Assembly: GCF_024298865.1 (NCBI RefSeq)
Contig: NZ_CP101161.1
Coordinates: 641,227 to 705,226 of the forward strand
Length of the DNA stretch: 64,000 bases
Source: Halorarius halobius
GTDB taxonomy: Archaea > Halobacteriota > Halobacteria > Halobacteriales > Haloarculaceae
Direction: 5' to 3'
The position numbers were made by a program, and so were the translations under genes. The notes beneath the pieces were generated by a model that searched no databases, was not told the origin of the DNA, and saw only the letters and a list, made by a program, of their open reading frames with translations. Positions 58,583 through 64,000 of this stretch are shown here, piece by piece. Each line of letters begins with the position of its first letter. Position 1 is the stretch's first letter.

Positions 58583-59176
58583 ATGGGAGGCTCGGACGAC
58601 CGACGGCGCGCGACCCCCGAGGAGGCGCGGGCGGCGCTCGACCGCGCCATCGAGGAGCGGCCCGGCGAGGTGCTCGACTTCGTGGAGCGGCTGGAGCGCG
58701 CGAACGCGGTGCTGGACACCACCTCGCTTGCCACCTCCGCGCTGGACGACGACCTCGTCAGCGGCCTCGCGGAGACGAGTTCGATGCTTCTGGGCGGCGG
58801 GAGCGACGGCAACGGCTCGCCCGCGACGCTGGCGGCGGCCGTCGGCGCGAACGCCGCGGACCTCGAGCGCGCGCTCCGGAAGCTGTCGCGGCTCGAACGC
58901 AACGGGACGCTCGACGAACTCGCCGCCGCGGGCGAGACGCTCCGGAAGGTCGAAGACGCCGTCGACGACGACGCCGTCGAGTTGGCGAGCGACCCCGAGG
59001 TGGCGGCCGACGTGGCGCGACTGCTGCGCGCGGTCGAGACCGCCGGCGACGCCGACGACGAACTCGGGACGCTGGCGACGCTCCGTGCGCTCCGCGACGA
59101 GGAGACCCAGCGGGGGCTGGCGTTCCTCGTCGCGCTGGCGCGCGCGCTCGGCGAGCGCGAGGCCGACCCCGACTGA
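58583..59176 (+). CDS. DUF1641 protein
   Basis: A 197-residue protein with a helical, Asp/Glu-rich sequence: GSDDRRRATPEEARAALDRAIEERPGEVLDFVERLERANAVLDTTSLATSALDDDLVSGLAE. The C-terminal part, LRRVETAGDADDELGTLATLRALRDEETQRGLAFLVALARALGE, is the DUF1641 signature (L-x-x-L-x-D-x-x-x-Q-R-G-L-x-F-L-x-x-L-x-x-x-G). The function is unknown; the family is often encoded next to formate dehydrogenase-like or Rieske genes. Start ATG is 58583. The CCA-adding enzyme follows at about 45 bp. Confidence 0.85.
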   Translation: MGGSDDRRRATPEEARAALDRAIEERPGEVLDFVERLERANAVLDTTSLATSALDDDLVSGLAETSSMLLGGGSDGNGSPATLAAAVGANAADLERALRKLSRLERNGTLDELAAAGETLRKVEDAVDDDAVELASDPEVAADVARLLRAVETAGDADDELGTLATLRALRDEETQRGLAFLVALARALGEREADPD

Positions 59177-59219
59177 CCGCATCGACACGTTTTCACGACC
59201 GCTCGGCCAACCGCGAGCC

Positions 59220-60566
59220 ATGAGCGAGTTCGCCGCCGTCGTCGACCGCGTCCGGGAGCGAGTCGTCCCGGACGCCGAGGAGGAAGCGGCGCTCCGGCAG
59301 GCCACCGCCGACCTGCGAGAGCGGGCCGAGCGGGCCGTCGCGGACCTCCCGGTCGAGGCCGACGTGTTGCTCGTCGGCTCCACGGCCCGCGGGACGTGGC
59401 TGGCGGGCGACCGCGACGTCGACCTGTTCGTCCGGTTCCCGACCGACCTCGCCCGCGAGCAGTTGGAGGAGTACGGGCTGGCGGTGGGCCACGCCGTCCT
59501 CCCGGACGGCCACGAGGAGTTCGCCGAACACCCGTACGTGAAGGGTACCGTCGACGGGTTCGACGTGGACCTCGTCCCCTGTTACGACGTGGCGACGGCC
59601 GCCGACATCCGCTCGGCCGTCGACCGGACGCCGTTCCACACGGCGTATCTCGACTCGCACCTCGACGACGCGCTTGCCGACGAGGTCCGGGTGACGAAGG
59701 CGTTCCTGACTGGTATCGGCGCGTACGGCTCTGACCTCCGCACCCGCGGGTTCGCGGGCTACCTGACGGAACTGCTCGTCCTCGAACACGGCGGGTTCCG
59801 CGAACTGGTCGAGGCGGCGGCCGACTGGAGCCCTCCCGTTCGTTTCGACCCCGAGGGCCACGGCTCGGGGTCGTTCGACGACCCCCTCGTCGTCGTCGAC
59901 CCGACCGACCCCGGCCGGAACGTGGCGGCGGCACTCTCCGAGCGGAACTTCGCGCGACTCGTCCACTACAGCCGGGAACTGCTCCGCGACCCCCGGACGG
60001 CGCTGTTCGAGCCCCGGGAGCCGGAGCCGCTGTCGGCCGAGGCGGTGCGCGAGCAGGTCAGCGAGCGGGGCACTCACCCGGTCGCCGTCAGGTTCGACGC
60101 GCCCGACGTCGTGGACGACCAGCTGTATCCGCAACTGGATAAGTCGCTGTCGGGGCTGGAAGGCGAACTCGACCGGCGGGGGTTCGCGCCGCTTCGGTCG
60201 CTCCGGGCGGCCGACGAGACGGCGGTGCTGTTCGTCGAGTGTGCGGTCGCGGAACTGCCGGCCGTCGAGCGCCACGAGGGACCGCCGGTCGGCGTCCGCG
60301 AGCACGCCGAGGGGTTCTACGACGCCTACCGCGAGTCGGCGGCGTACGGCCCGTTCCTCGACGGCGACCGCTACGTCGTCGAGCGCGCCCGCGAGTTCCG
60401 AACGCCGGAGGCGTTCGCGGACAGCGACGCGCTGTTCGACGTGGCGCTCGGGGCTCACGTCGCCTCGGCGCTCGACGACCGCGCGGTGCTGGCCGGGGAG
60501 GAGGTGGCCGCCCTGGCCGACGAGTTCGGGAGCGAGCTGGCGACGTACTTCGACCCGAAACCGTAA
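59220..60566 (+). CDS. cca: archaeal CCA-adding enzyme (class I tRNA nucleotidyltransferase)
   Basis: A 448-residue enzyme that adds CCA to the 3' end of tRNAs. The nucleotidyltransferase core has LLVGSTARGTWLAGDRDVDLFVRF with the Asp pair for Mg2+, and the Asp in VDLVPCYDV. The class I archaeal layout, with the KAFLTGIGAYGSDLRTRGFAGYLTELLVLEHG helical part and a C-terminal tail domain (FDPEGHGSGSFDDPLVVVDPTDPGRNVAAALSERNFARLVHYSRELLRDP), is complete. Start at 59220. Neighbouring tRNA-Asn suits the role, but there is no evidence of co-regulation. Confidence 0.95.
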   Translation: MSEFAAVVDRVRERVVPDAEEEAALRQATADLRERAERAVADLPVEADVLLVGSTARGTWLAGDRDVDLFVRFPTDLAREQLEEYGLAVGHAVLPDGHEEFAEHPYVKGTVDGFDVDLVPCYDVATAADIRSAVDRTPFHTAYLDSHLDDALADEVRVTKAFLTGIGAYGSDLRTRGFAGYLTELLVLEHGGFRELVEAAADWSPPVRFDPEGHGSGSFDDPLVVVDPTDPGRNVAAALSERNFARLVHYSRELLRDPRTALFEPREPEPLSAEAVREQVSERGTHPVAVRFDAPDVVDDQLYPQLDKSLSGLEGELDRRGFAPLRSLRAADETAVLFVECAVAELPAVERHEGPPVGVREHAEGFYDAYRESAAYGPFLDGDRYVVERAREFRTPEAFADSDALFDVALGAHVASALDDRAVLAGEEVAALADEFGSELATYFDPKP

Positions 60567-60607
60567 CGTCAGTGCCACTTATGCGGCTGGCGGCCCGAAC
60601 GTGGGAC

Positions 60608-61381
60608 ATGCACGACGCCGGGCTCGAACAGCTCCGCGTGTTCGCCGAACGGTCCGGGGGGCCGTCCCGCTCGCTGGTGGTGCTCAACTCCTCGGAACCC
60701 GCCCCGTTGCCCCGACTGCTGGAGCAGGCGTTCGAGGCACAGAACGTCACCGTCGAGGTGACCCGCGACGTCGAGGAGGTGACCGACCTCGTCGTGCTCG
60801 TGGTGGACGGCGAGGTGGTCGCCTCCTCGTCGCTCGACGAGTTGATGGACGCCTACCTGCTGGTCAACAGCGACCTCTATCGGACGGGGACCAGCGGCAT
60901 CGACAAGTACGCCGCCCCCGAGGTACTCACCGGACTGCACGACACCAGTTTCCGGCTCCGCGGGTTCCCCCACTCGAACAAGGAGAAGCTCCTGCTCGTG
61001 CTCATCTCCCGACACATCGAGAGCCTCGCGCTCGATGCCGGCGACGGGACGCTCCGGTCGTCGTTCCAGCGGCTCTCGCGGCTCGACGACGAGCGCGGTA
61101 CCCGCGAGGTGTACGAACGGCTGGGCGACACGGACGTCGACACGCACGTCTACGGCGTGCCCGACATCGACCGCGAGATGCTCCCCGACGCCGTGGACGT
61201 CCACGGCGGTCGCACCCCCGTCCACCGCGACTCGTGGTTCGTCGTGTTCGACTCGCCGAACGGCGAAGGTGAGCCGGCGGCGCTGGTGGCGATAGAGGAG
61301 GCGGAAAACGAGTGGCTCGGCCGCTGGACGTTCGACGCCGAGCAGGTCGCGGAGGTCGCTGACGTCGTCGCCGACATCTAG
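60608..61381 (+). CDS. DICT-sensory-domain protein
   Basis: A 257-residue soluble protein from ATG 60608 (alternative 60581). The body SRSLVVLNSSEPAPLPRLLEQAFEAQNVTVEVTRDVEEVTDLVVLVVDGEVVASSSLDELMDAYLLVNSDLYRTG matches what I recall as the DICT sensory domain common in haloarchaeal signalling proteins. It lacks a kinase or output domain, so it may regulate by binding a partner. The second half (DSWFVVFDSPNGEGEPAALVAIEEAENEWLGRWTFDAEQV) is PAS-like. The last 4 bp overlap the end of the convergent HDAC gene. Confidence 0.72.
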   Translation: MHDAGLEQLRVFAERSGGPSRSLVVLNSSEPAPLPRLLEQAFEAQNVTVEVTRDVEEVTDLVVLVVDGEVVASSSLDELMDAYLLVNSDLYRTGTSGIDKYAAPEVLTGLHDTSFRLRGFPHSNKEKLLLVLISRHIESLALDAGDGTLRSSFQRLSRLDDERGTREVYERLGDTDVDTHVYGVPDIDREMLPDAVDVHGGRTPVHRDSWFVVFDSPNGEGEPAALVAIEEAENEWLGRWTFDAEQVAEVADVVADI

Positions 61382-62382
61382 AGGTCGTGGACGTCGCGGA
61401 CATCCGCGAGCACGCTCCCCGCCCGGCCGTCGACGTCATCGTCGGGGTCCGCCGGGTCGTAGCCGTCGAACACCGAGTTCACCTTCCGTACCGACTCCGA
61501 GAGCGCGTCCAGCCCGTAGCCGCCCTCGAGCACGAACGCGATGGGCGCGCCGGCGTCGTCGGCCACCTCGTCGAGGCGGCGCGCGAGCAGACCGTACCCT
61601 TCGGTGGAGACGCGCTGACGGGAGATGGGGTCGTTCCGGTGGGCGTCGAACCCCGCCGACACCAGAAGCAGGTCCGGGTCGAACCGGGCCAGCGCGGGCG
61701 CGATGGCGTCGTCGACGGCCGCGAGATACTCCGCGTCGCCACACCCGCCGGGATAGGGAACGTTCAGCGTCGTCCCTTGGCCGTCGTCGCGGCCGGTCTC
61801 CTTCAGGTTGCCCGTCCCGGGGAACAGCCCCCGCTCGTGGATGGAGGCGTAGAACACGTCCGGCCGGTCGTAGAAGATGTCCTGCGTGCCGTTGCCGTGG
61901 TGGACGTCCCAGTCGACGACGGCGACCCGGTCGACACCGTCGCGGTCCAGGGCGCGCTCGGCGGCGACGCCGGCGTTGTTGAAGAAGCAGAACCCCATCG
62001 CGTCGGCGTACTCGGCGTGGTGGCCCGGCGGCCGACCGATGGAGAACGGAGTGTCGCGGCCCTGGTCGCCGTCGAGCGCGCTGTCGGCGGCCCACGCCGC
62101 CAGCCCCGCCGACGCGAGCGCCGCTTCCCACGTCGCCTCCACGGCGACGGTGTCGGCGTCCCACGTGCCGCCGCCCTCCTCGCAGAACTCCTCGACGGCG
62201 GTCACGTAGTCGGGGTCGTGGACCGCCTCGACGTCGTCGACGCTCGCGGGGCCGCCGTCGGCGTACTCGACGCCGTGTTCCTTCGAGAGGCCGCGACGGA
62301 TGGCCCGGAGGCGGTCGGCCGTCTCCGGATGCCGGGGGCCGGTGTCGTGGCGGAGACAGTCGTCGCGGTAGCCGAATCTCAT
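61378..62382 (-). CDS. histone-deacetylase-family (HDAC/AcuC-like) zinc hydrolase
   Basis: A 334-residue HDAC-fold enzyme that removes acetyl groups from lysines or small amines. The conserved active-site blocks are present: GRPPGHHAEYADAMGFCFFNNAGVAA (His pair and Phe), VDWDVHHGNGTQDIFY (Asp/His zinc ligands) and SAGFDAHRNDPI (Asp zinc ligand). The C-terminal EGGYGLDALSE is as in the family. Class II/AcuC-like length. Start ATG at 62382 overlaps the stop of the histone doublet by 4 bp (ATGA), so HDAC and histone are translated together. That coupling argues that the histone could be a substrate. Confidence 0.92.
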   Translation of the reverse strand: MRFGYRDDCLRHDTGPRHPETADRLRAIRRGLSKEHGVEYADGGPASVDDVEAVHDPDYVTAVEEFCEEGGGTWDADTVAVEATWEAALASAGLAAWAADSALDGDQGRDTPFSIGRPPGHHAEYADAMGFCFFNNAGVAAERALDRDGVDRVAVVDWDVHHGNGTQDIFYDRPDVFYASIHERGLFPGTGNLKETGRDDGQGTTLNVPYPGGCGDAEYLAAVDDAIAPALARFDPDLLLVSAGFDAHRNDPISRQRVSTEGYGLLARRLDEVADDAGAPIAFVLEGGYGLDALSESVRKVNSVFDGYDPADPDDDVDGRAGSVLADVRDVHDL

Positions 62383-62822
62383 TCGGTGTCGTAGTACGGT
62401 CCGAGTTCGACGTACGTCTCGACGTCCTCGCGTTTCACCGTCCGCCGGTCGGCGTGGCGGGCGAGCACGGCCGCCGCGGCCGCGACGGTGTCGGCGTACG
62501 ATTCGAGTCGGCGGGCCAGCGCCACCCGCGCGTCCATCGACACGCGGTAGCGGTCGTCGATGTCGAGACGCGCGATGCGGTCGACCGGCGCGATGGGAAG
62601 TTCGAGCGCATCCTTGTCGCCGGGGTCGACGCCGAAGTCCGCGGCCATCAGGGTCTTGCGGCCGTCCTCGGTCGCCCGCTCGGCCGCCTCGACGGCCAGC
62701 TCGGCACCGCGAATCTGGATGCGGCGAGCCAGCTCCTCGGCGGCGCCGGCGCTCACGCGAAGCTCGCCCGCGTTGCGCCGGATGATGGTGTCTACCGGGG
62801 CGAACGGCAACTCGACGCTCAT
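62379..62822 (-). CDS. archaeal histone doublet (two fused histone folds)
   Basis: A 147-residue protein made of two histone-fold repeats: MSVELPFAPVDTIIRRNAGELRVSAGAAEELARRIQIRGAELAVEAAERATEDGRKTLMAADF, then LPIAPVDRIARLDIDDRYRVSMDARVALARRLESYADTVAAAAAVLARHADRRTVKREDVETYV. The L-P-x-A-P-V-D-x-I-x-R starts both halves. The two folds pair with each other to make one dimer-like DNA-binding unit, as in known haloarchaeal histones. Start ATG is 62822. It ends in ATGA overlap with the HDAC gene. A TATTAAG element lies about 30 bp upstream on the minus strand. Confidence 0.92.
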   Translation of the reverse strand: MSVELPFAPVDTIIRRNAGELRVSAGAAEELARRIQIRGAELAVEAAERATEDGRKTLMAADFGVDPGDKDALELPIAPVDRIARLDIDDRYRVSMDARVALARRLESYADTVAAAAAVLARHADRRTVKREDVETYVELGPYYDTE

Positions 62823-62883
62823 ACACCTTCGGCAGGGCGAGAGCGTCTTAATACCCCACCTTTCCAGCACCCACCTTTCTGCA

Positions 62884-62910
62884 CGGGCGGCTCGCTCCGC
62901 TCGCCGCCCG
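62884..62910. repeat. hairpin with conserved 11-nt loop, copy 3
   Basis: CGGGCGGC/GCCGCCCG (8 bp) encloses TCGCTCCGCTC. First of a cluster upstream of the histone gene. Confidence 0.6.
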
Positions 62911-62938
62911 ACAAAAAGCTGGAGCAAAAAGACACGGC

Positions 62939-62959
62939 GGTGCTCCCTACGGTCGCGCC
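62939..62959. repeat. hairpin with divergent loop, copy 4
   Basis: GGTGC/GCGCC (5 bp, one G-T pair) encloses TCCCTACGGTC, an 11-nt loop that departs from the consensus at two positions. Confidence 0.4.
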
Positions 62960-62965
62960 TTGGTC

Positions 62966-62990
62966 CCGCGCCTCACTGCGTTCGGCGCGG
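62966..62990. repeat. hairpin with conserved 11-nt loop, copy 5
   Basis: CCGCGCC/GGCGCGG (7 bp) encloses TCACTGCGTTC, fitting TCRYTNCRYTC. A further hairpin, CCGCC/GGCGG around an 18-nt loop that starts TCG and ends CTC, follows at 62995-63022. Confidence 0.58.
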
Positions 62991-63344
62991 TGAACCGCCT
63001 CGCTCGCTTCCTCACTCGGCGGATGCTGTGGTCGATACAGAGTATCTTCATACCGGAGCAGTTTTATCGCGATAGCAACGATACCAAGGTAGACGGCACG
63101 GTCAGTCAGCCACCTTTCAACTCACGTGATTGTCACGTGGGAGTGCCGCTGGCTGTCCTACCCCGTCTCTCTACCGACCACGAGCGACAGCCAATCCATA
63201 CCTGAAGCGATACCGAAGTGAGTACGGCCACTCCGTTACGCGCAGTCACCAGAGTCCGAACCGCTCACACGCTCGGTGAGACGGGAAATCACAGCAAGCA
63301 TCCGCCGGGCGCCGAAGGCGCGAGACCCCCGAGCAAAAAGTGGT

Positions 63345-64000
63345 TTAGAAGACCTCGTCGGCGTCCAGTCGGTCGCCGTCCATCCGGCCGCGAGCGGTGA
63401 CCTCCTCGCCGAGTTTCACGTTCGCGCTCGTCTCGACGGTGACGGCCTCCTCGCCGTTATCGAGCATCACGGGGTCGCCCGTCTGGACGACCGTGCCGGT
63501 GAACTCGGTCGTCTCGCCCGCATCGGGAGCATCGTCGGTCGCGTCCTCGGGGCCGGTATCCGGGGATTCGCCGTCCGCGAACGCGCCAAGTCCCTGCTCG
63601 CTCGGTTCCTCGTCGGCGTCGTCGTTCGCGTCGCCCCCGGCGTCCACGTCCGCCGTGGCCGTCGCGCCGTCGTCGAGTAGCGAGACGGTGGAACGCCACC
63701 CCGCCGACGCTTCGAGTTCGTCCTGCCAGCCGTCCTGTATCTCCACGTCCGTACACAGCACCTCGTCGCCGGGGCCGATATCCTTGTCCGCCTTGTCGCC
63801 CCACAGCGCGACGCGGATGTCGCCCGAGTCGTCCTGCAGGCGGAGGTTCCGCACCTGCCCCTCGGAGCCGTCGTCGCGGTCGAACGTGCGCTTGGGGTCG
63901 GCCGAGCGGACGACGCCCGCGATGTCGACCGTCTCGCCGATCTCGACCGCGTCGATGGCCGTGGTGTCGGGGACGTACGTCACGTCCTCGTCGAGTTGCT
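63345..64000 (-). CDS. RPA-like single-stranded-DNA-binding OB-fold protein, truncated by window edge
   Basis: The minus-strand frame is open to the right edge of the window (it continues QLDEDV before the GTG at 63983), so the N-terminus is missing. The visible part has an OB fold (DAVEIGETVDIAGVVRSADPKRTFDRDDGSEGQVRNLRLQDDSGDIRVALWGDKADKDIGPGDEVLCTDVEIQDGWQDELEASAGWRSTV), then an acidic linker (TADVDAGGDANDDADEEPSEQG) and a shorter C-terminal beta unit (TVVQTGDPVMLDNGEEAVTVETSANVKLGEEV). This is the arrangement of haloarchaeal replication protein A homologues, which protect ssDNA. Confidence 0.8.
   Translation of the reverse strand, partial: QLDEDVTYVPDTTAIDAVEIGETVDIAGVVRSADPKRTFDRDDGSEGQVRNLRLQDDSGDIRVALWGDKADKDIGPGDEVLCTDVEIQDGWQDELEASAGWRSTVSLLDDGATATADVDAGGDANDDADEEPSEQGLGAFADGESPDTGPEDATDDAPDAGETTEFTGTVVQTGDPVMLDNGEEAVTVETSANVKLGEEVTARGRMDGDRLDADEVF

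Larger units (their letters stand above)
62823..63344. other. gene-free interval with clustered hairpins
   Basis: No coding sequence is convincing here. From 62884 to 63022 four hairpins follow each other, and the rest (63023-63344) is mixed sequence with a CACGTG-ATTGT-CACGTG pair of palindromes at about 63125-63141. The histone promoter is at the left edge. Confidence 0.5.

Noticed and set aside
62960-63205. 81-residue plus-strand frame in the hairpin cluster
   Set aside because: The first half is hairpin repeat and the rest has no recognisable pattern.

Overview
The window is GC-rich archaeal chromosome that reads as a haloarchaeon (class Halobacteria). The proteins are strongly acidic, exported proteins carry twin-arginine signals (some also lipoboxes), starts are often GTG and genes often overlap by 1-4 bp. 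It also has an intron-containing elongator tRNA-Met, a histone doublet, halocyanin, a HalOD1 protein and N-glycosylation-rich secreted proteins. I cannot fix the genus from sequence alone.

Layout. 0-6.3 kb is an accessory, partly decayed region: a cut-off gene, two related lipoproteins, two remnants of the C-terminus of a phytoene-desaturase-type oxidoreductase, a secreted protein and a DDE transposase. 6.4-25 kb is mostly core: a DUF2071 protein, Hsp20 paired with a Gln-rich protein, an NfuA-like Fe-S carrier, a sulfatase-fold enzyme and flippase-like membrane protein, two MFS transporters, a corrinoid-binding protein, a JAMM desampylase and a UbaA-type E1, a PAS histidine kinase, a large subtilase, an exonuclease-fold protein and MsrB. 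25-41 kb is a denitrification island: copper nitrite reductase, three DUF2249 proteins, two radical SAM/SPASM enzymes, two small proteins that I recognise as haloarchaeal rSAM-partnered candidate RiPPs (CGCGG family and Htur_1727 family), a Cys-less CGCGG paralogue, a stand-alone domain resembling the dimerisation domain of glutamyl-tRNA reductase, a MoaD/ThiS protein ending in Cys-Cys with a cupin, an SRPBCC protein and a heme-copper-oxidase-like membrane protein. A CaCA exchanger, a lipid kinase, a metal P-type ATPase and an HtrA-like protease sit inside it. 41-64 kb is again mostly core: KatG, a J-domain/ferredoxin fusion, tandem pilins, tRNA-Met and tRNA-Asn, universal stress proteins, halocyanin, a spermidine-synthase-like membrane protein, the CCA-adding enzyme, a DICT-domain protein, an HDAC-family protein overlapping a histone doublet, and an RPA-type OB-fold protein running off the right edge.

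The most striking signal is a 14-bp palindrome, consensus CCGAACRYGTTCGG, found nine times between 25.8 and 40.4 kb. In eight of the nine places it lies 36-42 bp from at least one start codon, including in front of genes that otherwise look like members of one operon. It ties nitrite reductase, DUF2249 proteins, rSAM enzymes, RiPP candidates and membrane heme protein into one predicted regulon. The rSAM enzymes resemble the heme-pathway enzymes AhbC and AhbD, and a GluTR-like domain lies beside them, so the island can be read as nitrite respiration with dedicated heme supply, as a peptide-maturation system, or both.

A second hidden signal is a family of intergenic hairpins with variable stems but a conserved 11-nt loop (TCRYTNCRYTC), seen near 10.07, 24.46 and 62.9-63.0 kb.
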